Origin: Vulcaniibacterium tengchongense | Lineage (GTDB): Bacteria > Pseudomonadota > Gammaproteobacteria > Xanthomonadales > Xanthomonadaceae | NCBI RefSeq assembly: GCF_003814555.1 | Contig: NZ_RKQN01000003.1 | Coordinates: 45,611 to 109,610, forward strand | Reading direction: 5' to 3' | DNA length: 64,000 nt | Shown here: piece after piece, positions 44,329 to 52,175 of the stretch | Layout: every line of letters starts with the position of its first letter | How positions within the stretch are numbered: position 1 is the stretch's first letter | Translations under genes and position numbers: made by a program | The notes under the pieces: generated by a model | What the model was told of the DNA's origin: nothing | Database searches by the model: none | What the model saw: only the letters and a program-made list of their open reading frames with translations

Positions 44329-44344
44329 TGGCATGAAGACGGCG
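44329..44344 (+). promoter_or_regulatory. Weak sigma-54-like sequence before the lipoprotein-RES genes
   Basis: TGGCATGAAGACGGCG keeps the TGGCAT -24 box and GG-N10-GC spacing but has CGGC instead of TTGC at -12. It is tentative, reported because it faces the activator site at 44253 at a suitable distance. Confidence 0.25.
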
Positions 44345-44377
44345 TCGCATGTGCGACGCCCGACACGGGAACCGCCG

Positions 44378-44752
44378 ATGAAACCCATGCTCGCATTCGT
44401 CGCGCTCGGCCTCTTGCTCGGCGCTGCCGGTTGCGACCGGCGCGACCAGCAGCCGGTGACGCCCTCTTCCACGAACGACACCACCGCCCCGCCCGGTGCG
44501 CCCGGCACCGCCGCCAGCAGCGGGTCGGAAACCAGCGCCGGCGCGGCCACCGCCGCCGGCACCGCCGCCGGCACGGACACCGCGGGCGCCACGACCTGCG
44601 CGGGCATGAGCGGGCAGGACCTGCTCGATTGCCGGGCGCGCGCCAGCGCCAGCGGCCAGCAGCCCCCGCCGGCGCAGCAGCCGAGCCAGATCCAGAGCGA
44701 GCAGAACGAACGGCAGGGCGGCGAGGGCCGCGACGGAACGCCGCAACCATGA
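44378..44752 (+). CDS. Small Ala/Thr/Gln-rich lipoprotein
   Basis: 124 residues. Lipoprotein signal ending LLLGAAGC. The mature part is low-complexity (Ala, Thr, Gly, then Gln/Pro) with one short cysteine-containing segment, TTCAGMSGQDLLDCRAR. Function is unknown. Its stop overlaps the start of the RES-domain gene by 4 bp. A 20-bp near-palindrome (44341-44360, arms GGCGTCGCA and TGCGACGCC) lies just before the gene and could be an operator or an RNA hairpin. Confidence 0.62.
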   Translation: MKPMLAFVALGLLLGAAGCDRRDQQPVTPSSTNDTTAPPGAPGTAASSGSETSAGAATAAGTAAGTDTAGATTCAGMSGQDLLDCRARASASGQQPPPAQQPSQIQSEQNERQGGEGRDGTPQP

Positions 44753-45351
44753 ACCGTCCATCGAAGAAGCCCGGACCGGGCGCAGTGCAACGCGACGGCG
44801 ACCTGGACGAGCAGCTCGCCGACACCTTCCCGGCCAGCGACCCGTCCTCGGCCACCGCGCCCGGCTCGACCCGGGCCGTGCCCGAGCCGGCGCCGCACGC
44901 GCTGGTCTACCGCATCGTCCTCGAGCGCGCGGCGCCGACCGCGTTCTCGCCCGAAGGCGCCTCCCCGCGCGCGGGACGCTGGTCCAGCGCGTCCACCAGC
45001 GCGATCTACGCCTCGCTGTCGCCGGCCTGCGCGCTGCTCGAGTTCCTCGCCCACCTCGAGGACCGCCCCGGCCAGGACCTGCGCCTGGTGGTGGCTTCGC
45101 TGCCGCTGGAGTGCGTGCACGCCGTCGATGCGCCGCCGCCGCACTGGCGCGAGCGCCCCTACCGCCCCGAGGTCCAGCGGGTGGGCGACGAATGGGTACG
45201 CGAGCGCCGGTCGCTGGCGCTGAAGGTGCCCAGCGCGCTGATGCCGCGCGAGCACAACGTACTGATCAACCCGCACCATCCCGACGCGGACAGGCTCGCG
45301 CTGCTGTCCAGCGATCCGGTGACGGTGGATTCGCGGCTGTACCTGGGGTGA
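44749..45351 (+). CDS. RES-domain protein (possible NAD-degrading toxin) with TFPASDP motif
   Basis: 200 residues. The C-terminal RES domain (about 52-200) shows LVYRIVLERAAPTAFSPEGA, the GRW block AGRWSSASTSAIYASLSPA and LLEFLAHLE, then VDSRLYLG at the end. RES proteins (ParT, MbcT and NatT are examples) act on NAD+. No Xre-type antitoxin gene is adjacent, which is unusual. The N-terminus contains DLDEQLADTFPASDPSS (about 17-33), a motif widespread in small bacterial proteins of unknown role. Start coupled to the upstream lipoprotein gene by a 4-bp overlap. Confidence 0.75.
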   Translation: MNRPSKKPGPGAVQRDGDLDEQLADTFPASDPSSATAPGSTRAVPEPAPHALVYRIVLERAAPTAFSPEGASPRAGRWSSASTSAIYASLSPACALLEFLAHLEDRPGQDLRLVVASLPLECVHAVDAPPPHWRERPYRPEVQRVGDEWVRERRSLALKVPSALMPREHNVLINPHHPDADRLALLSSDPVTVDSRLYLG

Positions 45352-45459
45352 GCGAGGGCAACGAAGCGGAACGGGGCGTGCGCGGCGCCGTGCGGCGAAC
45401 GAACCGGCGCGGGCGACCGCCCGTTCCCGGTTCCCCTCCCGCCCGTTCCCCGGGCCCGC

Positions 45460-46356
45460 TCACGCCGGCGCGCTGCCGCGCCCGAAGATGCGTCCGCTCT
45501 CGCTGGGCCGGTACAGGATGCCTTCCGGCTGGATCGGCGGCACCTCGCGCTGCTGCCGGCCCTCCTGCAGCGCCTCCATGCGGTCCGCCAGGTGCGGCAT
45601 CAGCGCGGACATGGTGGTATGCACCTTGGACAGGGCGCCGACCTTGACGTCGCGGCCGCCCTCCTCGGCCGCCTTCAGGATCGCCTCCGCCACTTTCGGC
45701 GGCTCGATCATCGGCCTCGGCAGCTTGGGCTCGCGCGCCATGTAGTTGCGCGCGTGCTCCGGATACGGCGTGTCCACCGCGGTCGGCTGGATCAGGGTGA
45801 TCGACACCGGCGCCTTGTCGACGCGCTCGACTTCCACCCGCAACGCGTCGGTGAAGCCCTTCACCGCGTGCTTGGACGCGGCGTACATGCCCTGCAGCGG
45901 GATCACCGCCTCGGACGCCTCGCTGCCGACGTTGATCAGCGCACCGCCCTGGCGCTTCAGGTGCGGCAGCGCGGCCAGCGAGCCGTACACCACGCCCCAG
46001 AAGTTGGTGTCGAACAGGCGGCGGTTGTCCTCGTCGCTGACTTCGCTCAGGCGGCCGTAGATCGCCACCCCGGCGTTGTTCACCCAGGTGTCGATGCGGC
46101 CGTAGCGCAGCACCGCCATCTCCGCCGCCTCGAGCATGTCCTGGCGCTTGCCGACGTCCGCGGGCACGGCGATCGCCTCGCCGCCGACGTCGCGGATATG
46201 GCTGGCCAGCTCCTGCAGCGTGTGCGCGCTGCGCGCGATCAGCACCAGCCGCGCGCCGCGCTCGGCGGCCCGCAATGCGGTGCACAGGCCGATGCCGCTC
46301 GAGGCGCCGGTGATCACCATGACTTGGTCTTCGATCGGCTTCAGCGGAATCTTCAT
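45460..46356 (-). CDS. Short-chain dehydrogenase/reductase
   Basis: 298 residues. NAD(P)-binding motif TGASSGIG (about 16-23), NNAG, catalytic Ser in NVGSEAS and Tyr/Lys in YAASKHAVKG. The C-terminal extension (MPHLADRMEALQEGRQQRE and beyond) is longer than classical SDRs. The substrate is unknown. Its start overlaps the stop of the metallo-hydrolase gene by 4 bp, so the two form an operon under the sigma-54-type promoter at 47345. GGAGGAA precedes the ATG. Confidence 0.87.
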   Translation of the reverse strand: MKIPLKPIEDQVMVITGASSGIGLCTALRAAERGARLVLIARSAHTLQELASHIRDVGGEAIAVPADVGKRQDMLEAAEMAVLRYGRIDTWVNNAGVAIYGRLSEVSDEDNRRLFDTNFWGVVYGSLAALPHLKRQGGALINVGSEASEAVIPLQGMYAASKHAVKGFTDALRVEVERVDKAPVSITLIQPTAVDTPYPEHARNYMAREPKLPRPMIEPPKVAEAILKAAEEGGRDVKVGALSKVHTTMSALMPHLADRMEALQEGRQQREVPPIQPEGILYRPSESGRIFGRGSAPA

Positions 46357-47321
46357 CCCCGGGTTCCTCCAGTGCGTGCGTGGTTCATGCGTTCGCCGGA
46401 ACGCGGATCGGCCGCGGCCCGCGCCGCGAGCGCCGGCCCGCGCGCGTCCGGTCCGGTTGCCCTGCCGCGCGCGAGGCCGTCCTCGCGCTGCGCCTGCTCC
46501 CATTCGAGCCGGTCGTGCGAGCACATGATCCGCACCTCGCGCCCGGACCCGTAGGCGAGCTGGCGCAGCCGCTCCTGGTTGATCAGGCGGCTGCGCCGGT
46601 CGGCCTCCATCAACCGCTGGTACAGGCGCAGCCCCGGCGGGCACCGGGCCGACGGGAAGCCGCGCGCCTCGGTGGGGATCTCGTCGCGATGGAAGTAGGC
46701 GTCGCCGGCCAGCAGCAGCCACTGCCGGCCGTCGTGCACCGCGACGCCGCAGTGGCCGCGGGTATGGCCCACCAGCGGCACCATCAGGATCTCCGGCGGC
46801 AGCCCGGTCAGCTGGCGCACGCAACGGAAGCCGAACCAGGGCTCGCCCTGCGCGGTGTAGGTCTTCCACTGCACCGCGCGCTGCCACTGCGGCGGCCGGT
46901 ACCGGCGCCGCGCCACCCATCCGCGCGGATGGGTGGCGGCGTTCAGTTCCTCGGCGTAGACGTGGACCCGCGCGTACGGGAAGTCGCAGATGCCGCCGGC
47001 GTGGTCGAAGTCCAGATGGGTCAGGACGATGTCGCGCACGTCGGTGGCCGAGTAGCCCAGCGCCTCGACCTGCGCCAGCGCGGTCTCGCTCATGCGGTAG
47101 CGCGGCCGCAACAGGCCGGTCAGGGCGCGGCTCAGGCGCGGATGCGGATGATTGACGTCGTCGCGCCCGAGCCCGGTGTCGACCAGCACCAGGCCGCTGC
47201 CGGTCTCGATCAGCAGGCAGTGGCAGACCAGTTGCGCCGGCGCGAGCCAGCCGCTGCGGCCGTCGACCAGGCGGCCGCCGAACGGGCACAGGCTGCCGCA
47301 ATTGAGATGATGCACGCGCAT
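46353..47321 (-). CDS. Metallo-beta-lactamase-fold hydrolase
   Basis: 322 residues. The metal motif is THLDFDHAGG with H102, D104, D106 and H107; the second His of the usual HxHxDH is an Asp. Further ligands are in VGHTRGHCGV, LLLAGDAYF and CSHDRLEWE. The fold resembles N-acyl-homoserine lactonases and related lactonases, but lactonase activity is not shown and the Asp substitution points to a distinct subgroup. The C-terminal ~40 residues are low-complexity. A sigma-54-like promoter lies close to the start codon. Confidence 0.82.
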   Translation of the reverse strand: MRVHHLNCGSLCPFGGRLVDGRSGWLAPAQLVCHCLLIETGSGLVLVDTGLGRDDVNHPHPRLSRALTGLLRPRYRMSETALAQVEALGYSATDVRDIVLTHLDFDHAGGICDFPYARVHVYAEELNAATHPRGWVARRRYRPPQWQRAVQWKTYTAQGEPWFGFRCVRQLTGLPPEILMVPLVGHTRGHCGVAVHDGRQWLLLAGDAYFHRDEIPTEARGFPSARCPPGLRLYQRLMEADRRSRLINQERLRQLAYGSGREVRIMCSHDRLEWEQAQREDGLARGRATGPDARGPALAARAAADPRSGERMNHARTGGTRG

Positions 47322-47344
47322 GGACGTTTCCTCGCCTGGGGAAA

Positions 47345-47360
47345 CGCCAGAAGCGTGCCA
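47345..47360 (-). promoter_or_regulatory. Sigma-54-like promoter of the metallo-hydrolase-SDR operon
   Basis: TGGCACGCTTCTGGCG on the minus strand with correct GG-N10-GC spacing. The -24 box is perfect; the -12 box is TGGC instead of TTGC. The predicted start leaves only about 13 nt before the ATG at 47321, just enough for GAGGAA. Confidence 0.6.
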
Positions 47361-47421
47361 ACCCGAAACGCCGGTACGCCGCCGACCGCGGCCGATGCGG
47401 ATGTCGATCTTTCCGGGGGCC

Positions 47422-47433
47422 GCAAGATTTTCC
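47422..47433. promoter_or_regulatory. A/T-rich upstream activator site, metallo-hydrolase operon
   Basis: GCAAGATTTTCC, about 80 bp upstream of the -12 element of the promoter at 47345. It differs from the site at 36694 at only one position. Confidence 0.55.
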
Positions 47434-47445
47434 TCGCTATCGCGC

Positions 47446-47685
47446 TCACCCGCCGCCGCCCTCGCGTTCGCGCGTTCGCTCGGCGCGGTCCGGCGGCGAA
47501 CGCGGCGACTCGCGGCGCGGCTCGCGGACGGGATCGCGGCGCAGGTCGCGCATGCGGCCGTCGTCGGGCGGCGCGACGCCGGCGCCCTGGCCGGGCTGGT
47601 CGCCGCGGTCCATCGGCTTGCGCAACTCGCCCTGGCCGGTATGCACTTCGTCGGCGTCGGGGCGGTCGCCTCGTCGCTTGCTCAT
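47446..47685 (-). CDS. Small hydrophilic hypothetical protein
   Basis: 79 residues, rich in Arg, Asp, Gly and Pro (SKRRGDRPDADEVHTG, then RDPVREPRRESPRSPPDRAE). AGGAGCG lies seven bases before the ATG at 47685, which is the main support. No recognisable family; probably disordered. CTTAGCT on the minus strand, about 55 bp before the start, may be part of a -10 element. Confidence 0.5.
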   Translation of the reverse strand: MSKRRGDRPDADEVHTGQGELRKPMDRGDQPGQGAGVAPPDDGRMRDLRRDPVREPRRESPRSPPDRAERTREREGGGG

Positions 47686-47764
47686 GGTCGCTCCTGTCGG
47701 CGGTTCTTCCGCACGCAGCTAAGCACCGCGCGCGCGGATGCGCAGTGAAGCGGCGCCGACGCAT

Positions 47765-49702
47765 TCAGCGGGTCCACTCGTCCAGCCAGGCCGTCAGGCG
47801 CCGGTGGTAATCGGCGCGGTGGCCGGGCTTGCCGCTGGAGGCGAGGGAATGGCTGCCGCCGGGGTACACCACCATCCGCGCCGGCGCCTGCGAACACCGG
47901 ATCAGGTGCGCGAACAGTTCCTCGCTTTGCCCCAGCGGGCAGCGCTGGTCGTCCTCGCCCTGCAGCAGCAGCACCGCCGCCTGGACATCGATGCAGTACT
48001 CCACCGGGGACAGGGCCTGGTAGCGCCCGCGCCGCTGCCCGATCTCCCCGCCCATCGCGTAGGGCGTGACGTAGTACCCGGTGTCGGACGTGCCGGCATG
48101 GGATTCGACGTTCGCCACCGGCGCCGAGACCACCGCCGCCTTGAAGCGGTCGCTGCGGCCGATCGCCCAGGCGCCGAGGAAACCGCCGTAGGACTTGCCG
48201 GCGCAGGCGATCCGCTCGTCGGCCACGCCCTCGCGCTGCAAGGTGTCGACGATCGCCAGGTGCTGCGGCAGGTCGAGCTCGCCCCAGTGCCCGCGCAGGC
48301 GCTCGGCGAACTTGGCGCCGTAGCTGCCCGAGCCGACCGCGTTCGGCGCGACGATGGCCCACCCACGCGAACACAGCAGGTACCAGTACAGGTGCTGGCT
48401 GAAGTCGATCAGGGCCACGCTCTGCGGTCCGCCGTGCATGTCCACCAGCAGCGGGAAGGGCCCGTCCCCCTGGCGCGGCCGCAGCAGCCATGCGTCGATC
48501 TTTTCCAGGCCGCCGCGGCCGTCCGGCACTTCGAAGCGGCGCTTGACCACCCGCGGCCGCCGCCGGTTCCCGAACCAGCGGCGGTTCAGCGCGGTCAGGC
48601 GCCGCGGGTCGTCGCCGTCCCAGCGCACCGAGTACAGTTCGCACGCCTGGCGCAGGCTTTCGGCGGCGAACGCCAGGCGGTCCCGGCTGCGGCCCAGGCC
48701 CAGCACGTGGCGCAGCCCGCCATGCAGCGGCCGCAGCGTGCCGCGGTCGAGGTCGGCGACGACGATCTCGTGCAGGCCGCGGCGCGCGGCGATCAGCGCC
48801 AGCCGGCGCCCGTCCGCGTGCCAGACGAAATCGCTGCCTTCCACCTCCAGTGCGTCGCCGAACGGGCAGTCGAGCGCGCCCGTCCCGACATCGAGCAGCC
48901 ACAGCGCGCTGCGCGAGTCGCCCTCGGTGCGCGAGCCGCCGAAGGCGAGCCGGCGCCCGTCCGGGGACCAGGCGAGGCCCTGCACCGACGCCAGGTCGTC
49001 GGTCATGCGGCGCGCGTTCCCGCCGTCGGCGTCGGCCAGCCACAGGTCCTCGCGATGGCGCTGCCGGCCGCCGCGCCCGCGGATGTACGCCAGGCGCCGA
49101 CCGTCGGGCGAATAGCGCGCGCAGACCAGGTCGAAATCACCGCCGACCAGGATCCGCTCCTCGCCGCTGGCGACGTCGATCCGCAACAGTTGCGTGCGTT
49201 CGCCGACCCGCGAGCCGCCGCCATCGCTCTTGTAGGGCAGGAAATTCACCACGCGCGGCCGCGCCTTGCCCGGGCGCCTGGGATCGTCGTCCGCGTCCTC
49301 CGCCCAGGCGATGCCGGCGGCGACCAGGAGCGCGCCGCCGTCGGGCGACCAATCCTGGATCGAGCTCGGCGTGTGCGCGCTGCGGCCGAGCTGGCGCGCC
49401 TCGCCGCCGGTGAGGGACAGCAGGTGCACCTGGGCGCCGTCGCCGCGGCGCGAGAGGAACGCCACCGTCTCTCCGTCGGGCGCCAGGCGCGGCGAGCGTA
49501 CGTTGAACTGCGGCAAGGTCAGCGCCTGCGGCGCCGGTTCGCCATCGGCCGCGTCCAGGCGCCACAGCACCGACTCGTAGCGGTCGGCCTGGCGCAAGGC
49601 GCGGCTGACCACGAACAGCAGCCTCTCGCCGCCGGCCGCGCCTTCGATGGCGGCGATGGAGCGATAGCGGTACAGGTCCTGTTCCGTAAACGGCTTCTTC
49701 AT
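47765..49702 (-). CDS. S9-family prolyl-oligopeptidase-type serine peptidase
   Basis: 645 residues, no signal peptide. The N-terminal ~380 residues form a WD40-like beta-propeller with repeats such as YSPDGRRLAYIRG and WSPDGRRLAFGGS. The C-terminal alpha/beta hydrolase domain has the nucleophile in GKSYGGFLGA, Asp in GEDDQRCPLGQ and His in GGSHSLASSG. HGGPQS supplies the oxyanion region. It should cleave peptides, acting like an acylaminoacyl peptidase or dipeptidyl peptidase in the cytoplasm. AGGAGCG precedes the ATG at 49702. Confidence 0.92.
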   Translation of the reverse strand: MKKPFTEQDLYRYRSIAAIEGAAGGERLLFVVSRALRQADRYESVLWRLDAADGEPAPQALTLPQFNVRSPRLAPDGETVAFLSRRGDGAQVHLLSLTGGEARQLGRSAHTPSSIQDWSPDGGALLVAAGIAWAEDADDDPRRPGKARPRVVNFLPYKSDGGGSRVGERTQLLRIDVASGEERILVGGDFDLVCARYSPDGRRLAYIRGRGGRQRHREDLWLADADGGNARRMTDDLASVQGLAWSPDGRRLAFGGSRTEGDSRSALWLLDVGTGALDCPFGDALEVEGSDFVWHADGRRLALIAARRGLHEIVVADLDRGTLRPLHGGLRHVLGLGRSRDRLAFAAESLRQACELYSVRWDGDDPRRLTALNRRWFGNRRRPRVVKRRFEVPDGRGGLEKIDAWLLRPRQGDGPFPLLVDMHGGPQSVALIDFSQHLYWYLLCSRGWAIVAPNAVGSGSYGAKFAERLRGHWGELDLPQHLAIVDTLQREGVADERIACAGKSYGGFLGAWAIGRSDRFKAAVVSAPVANVESHAGTSDTGYYVTPYAMGGEIGQRRGRYQALSPVEYCIDVQAAVLLLQGEDDQRCPLGQSEELFAHLIRCSQAPARMVVYPGGSHSLASSGKPGHRADYHRRLTAWLDEWTR

Positions 49703-49721
49703 GGTCCGCTCCTGGGGATAC

Positions 49722-49752
49722 GAAAACGCCCCGGGGCGCGGCCCCGGGGCGT
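49722..49752 (-). terminator. Rho-independent terminator after the 34-residue gene
   Basis: 12-bp perfect stem (ACGCCCCGGGGC at 49726-49737, GCCCCGGGGCGT at 49741-49752) with a 3-nt loop. On the minus strand it is followed by TTTTCG. It ends the short sigma-54 transcript that starts near 49941, giving an RNA of about 215-220 nt. Confidence 0.7.
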
Positions 49753-49797
49753 CGCTGGGTCGGAGAGCGGGATCCGCGGACTGCGGGCTCATGGCGA

Positions 49798-49902
49798 TCA
49801 ACGGTTGCCGCCGCGGCCTTCCGGGCGGTTGTCGTCCTGGCCGCGCCCCTCCCGGCGTTCGCGCTGGCCGCCCTGCTCTTCGTGGTTGCGCTGCGTGGTC
49901 AC
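49798..49902 (-). CDS. 34-residue hydrophilic peptide in its own sigma-54 transcription unit
   Basis: GTG start at 49902 with GGAGG five bases upstream. The product is Gln/Arg/Gly-rich: TTQRNHEEQGGQRERREG, then RGQDDNRPEGRGGNR. It looks like the very hydrophilic, glycine-rich small stress proteins seen in desiccation or general-stress sets, but no family can be named. A perfect sigma-54 promoter lies 50 bp before it and a terminator lies about 46 bp after it, so it is a self-contained unit. The RNA itself could also be regulatory. Confidence 0.58.
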   Translation of the reverse strand: MTTQRNHEEQGGQRERREGRGQDDNRPEGRGGNR

Positions 49903-49951
49903 GCCTGCCTCCGTTCGCCCGCTTGCCGGCACATGCCGGCGCTCCTGGTCG

Positions 49952-49967
49952 CGCAAGATGCGTGCCA
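49952..49967 (-). promoter_or_regulatory. Sigma-54 promoter of the 34-residue gene
   Basis: TGGCACGCATCTTGCG on the minus strand; full match to TGGCAC-N5-TTGC with GG-N10-GC. Predicted start near 49941, about 39 nt before the GTG at 49902. Confidence 0.78.
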
Positions 49968-50024
49968 CGGCGCGGCGCCGCTGCGCGCACCCGCGGCGCC
50001 GGCCGACGCGCTCGTTGCAGGCGC

Positions 50025-50040
50025 GCAGAAAAACTTTCGC
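50025..50040. promoter_or_regulatory. A/T-rich upstream activator site, 34-residue gene
   Basis: GCAGAAAAACTTTCGC, about 80 bp upstream of the -12 element. In the reverse orientation it reads GCGAAAGTTTTTCTGC, sharing AAGTTTTTC with the site at 51324. It is a looser match than the sites at 36694, 44253 and 47422. Confidence 0.45.
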
Positions 50041-50043
50041 GCC

Positions 50044-51216
50044 TCACGCGGCCTGCGGCCGCAGCACCACCTTGCGGCAATCCTCCTTGCGCCGGTCGAA
50101 CACGTCGTAGCCGCGCGCCGCCTCGCTCAGCGGCAACCGGTGGGTGATGATCTCCTCCGGGCGCAGCACGCCCTCCGCCACCAGCTCCAGCAGTTCAGGA
50201 AGATATTTCTGCACGTGGGTCTGGCCCAGGCGGAAGCTCAGGCCCTTGTCGAACGCATCGCCGACCAGGAAGCCGTGGATGAAGCCGGCGTACACGCCGG
50301 GCACGCTGATCGTGCCGCCGCGGCGGACGCAGGCGATCGCCTGGCGCAGCACCTTGCCGCTGGCGCCCTCCAGCTTGACCTGGGTGAGCGCGGTCTCCAG
50401 CGCGCTGCCCTTGGCTTCGAAGCCGACCGCGTCGACCACCGCGTCCACCCCGCGCCCGGCGGTGGCCTCGATGATCGCCGCGGCCGGATCGTCGACCTCG
50501 TCGAAGTCGACGACCTCCGCGCCGTAGGCCTCGCGGGCGAAGCGCAGCCGGTACGGATGATGGTCGACCACGAACAGGCGTTCGACCCCGACCAGGCGCG
50601 CGCAGGCGGCGGTCATGCAGCCCACCGGCCCGGCGCCGAAGACCGCCAGGCTCGACCCGGCGCCCACGCCGGCATTGAGCACCGCCTGGTAGCCGGTCGG
50701 CAGGATGTCGGACAGGAACAGCACCCGCTCGTCGGCCAACCCGTCGGGCACCCGCAGCGGTCCCACGTCGGCGTGCGGCACGCGCACGTACTCGGCCTGG
50801 CCGCCGGCATAACCGCCGTACAGATGGGTGTAGCCGAACATCCCCGCGCCCGGCGGGATGCCCTTCTTGTTGAGGATCGCGCCGCGGTTCGGGTTGGTGT
50901 TCTCGCAGGCGGCGTAGAGCTTGCGCTCGCAGAAGAAGCAATCGCCGCAGGAAATCGTGAACGGCACCACAACGCGGTCGCCGCGGCGCAGCCGGCGCAC
51001 GCCGGCGCCGGCGTCCACCACCTCGCCCATGAATTCGTGGCCGAGGATGTCGCCATCGCGCATGCCGGGCACCTTGCCCCGGTACAGGTGCAGGTCCGAG
51101 CCGCAGATGGCAGTGGCGGTGACGCGCAGGACCACGTCGTGCTCGTCCTGGATCCGCGGGTCGGGGACGCGCTCGACGCGCACGTCGCGGGTGCCATGGA
51201 AGATGAGAGCCTGCAT
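50044..51216 (-). CDS. Zinc-dependent alcohol dehydrogenase (MDR family)
   Basis: 390 residues. Catalytic-zinc ligands lie in [12 protein letters not shown] and GHEFMGEV. The structural-zinc cluster is [15 protein letters not shown]. The NAD(P)-binding fold contains GAGPVGCM. It belongs to the medium-chain dehydrogenases close to formaldehyde-dehydrogenase-like or threonine-dehydrogenase-like enzymes; the alcohol or aldehyde substrate is not evident. A near-perfect sigma-54 promoter lies about 37 bp before the ATG at 51216. Confidence 0.92.
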   Translation of the reverse strand: MQALIFHGTRDVRVERVPDPRIQDEHDVVLRVTATAICGSDLHLYRGKVPGMRDGDILGHEFMGEVVDAGAGVRRLRRGDRVVVPFTISCGDCFFCERKLYAACENTNPNRGAILNKKGIPPGAGMFGYTHLYGGYAGGQAEYVRVPHADVGPLRVPDGLADERVLFLSDILPTGYQAVLNAGVGAGSSLAVFGAGPVGCMTAACARLVGVERLFVVDHHPYRLRFAREAYGAEVVDFDEVDDPAAAIIEATAGRGVDAVVDAVGFEAKGSALETALTQVKLEGASGKVLRQAIACVRRGGTISVPGVYAGFIHGFLVGDAFDKGLSFRLGQTHVQKYLPELLELVAEGVLRPEEIITHRLPLSEAARGYDVFDRRKEDCRKVVLRPQAA

Positions 51217-51252
51217 CGCGGGTTCCCGTCGAAGAACGCCTGCCTGCAGCGA

Positions 51253-51268
51253 CGCAACTCCTGTGCCA
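51253..51268 (-). promoter_or_regulatory. Sigma-54 promoter of the alcohol dehydrogenase gene
   Basis: TGGCACAGGAGTTGCG on the minus strand with GG-N10-GC spacing. It differs from the SDR promoter at 44186 by a single base. Predicted start near 51241, about 25 nt before the ATG. Confidence 0.78.
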
Positions 51269-51323
51269 CGGCCGCTTTCGTCGCCCGGCGCGCCCGGCCG
51301 CTTCCCGGCGCGTCCGGCGAGGG

Positions 51324-51337
51324 TGAAAAACTTGCCG
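51324..51337. promoter_or_regulatory. A/T-rich upstream activator site, alcohol dehydrogenase gene
   Basis: TGAAAAACTTGCCG on the plus strand; its complement reads GGCAAGTTTTTCA, matching the GCAAGNTTTTC consensus in reverse orientation. It lies about 77 bp upstream of the -12 element. Confidence 0.5.
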
Positions 51338-51410
51338 TACGGGCCATCACCGCGCATAGACCCGAGCGCATGCGAAGGTTGCCGCGCTGCAGGCATCGCG
51401 ACGACGAGGC

Positions 51411-52175
51411 ATGGCATCGCTCCGCGTATTGACCGCCAACATCCACAAGGGCTTCAGCATGAGCAGCCGGCGCTTCGTGCTGCCCGAGCTGCGCGAAGCG
51501 ATCCGCGCCGAGCGCGCCGATCTGGTGTTCCTGCAGGAAGTGCTCGGCGAGCACAGCGGCCATTCCCGGCGCCACCCGGCCTGGCCCGCGGTGCCCCACT
51601 ACGAATACCTGGCCGACACCCTCTGGCCGCAGTTCGCCTACGGCAAGAACGCGGCCTATCCGGCGGGCCACCACGGCAACGCGCTGCTGTCGCGCCATCC
51701 GATCCTCCAGCAGGTCAACCGCGACGTCTCGATCGCCGGGCACGAGTCGCGCGGGGTGCTGCATTGCACGCTGGCGCTGCCGGACGGGCGCGAGCTGCAC
51801 ACGCTGTGCGTGCACCTGGGCCTGCGCGAGGCGCACCGCCGGCGGCAGCTCGACCTGCTGTGCCGGATCGTGCACGAGGAGGTCCCGGCCGACGCGCCGC
51901 TGATCGTCGCCGGCGACTTCAACGACTGGCGCCGCCGCGGCCACGCCCGGGTCGAAGCCTGCGGCCTGCACGAGGTGTTCGAGCGCAGTTCGGGCCGGCT
52001 GGCCGCCACCTTTCCCGCGCGCTGGCCGGTGTTGCCGCTGGACCGCATCTACCTGCGCCACGCCTGGGCCAGCCAGGCGCGCGTGCTCGCCGACCGGCCG
52101 TGGTCGCGGCTGTCCGACCACGCCACCCTGTTCGCCTGCGTCGAACTCGACCCGCCCGCGGGAGGCGCGGCATGA
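51411..52175 (+). CDS. ybhP: Endonuclease/exonuclease/phosphatase-family protein (YbhP-like)
   Basis: 254 residues. EEP-fold motifs in order: [19 protein letters not shown] (metal Glu), [33 protein letters not shown] and LSDHATLFA (catalytic Asp-His). It is the first gene of an operon with a cardiolipin synthase and a YbhN-like protein, the same order as E. coli ybhP-clsB-ybhN. A phospholipid- or inositol-phosphate-like substrate is possible. No signal peptide. The stop overlaps the next start by 4 bp. Confidence 0.85.
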   Translation: MASLRVLTANIHKGFSMSSRRFVLPELREAIRAERADLVFLQEVLGEHSGHSRRHPAWPAVPHYEYLADTLWPQFAYGKNAAYPAGHHGNALLSRHPILQQVNRDVSIAGHESRGVLHCTLALPDGRELHTLCVHLGLREAHRRRQLDLLCRIVHEEVPADAPLIVAGDFNDWRRRGHARVEACGLHEVFERSSGRLAATFPARWPVLPLDRIYLRHAWASQARVLADRPWSRLSDHATLFACVELDPPAGGAA

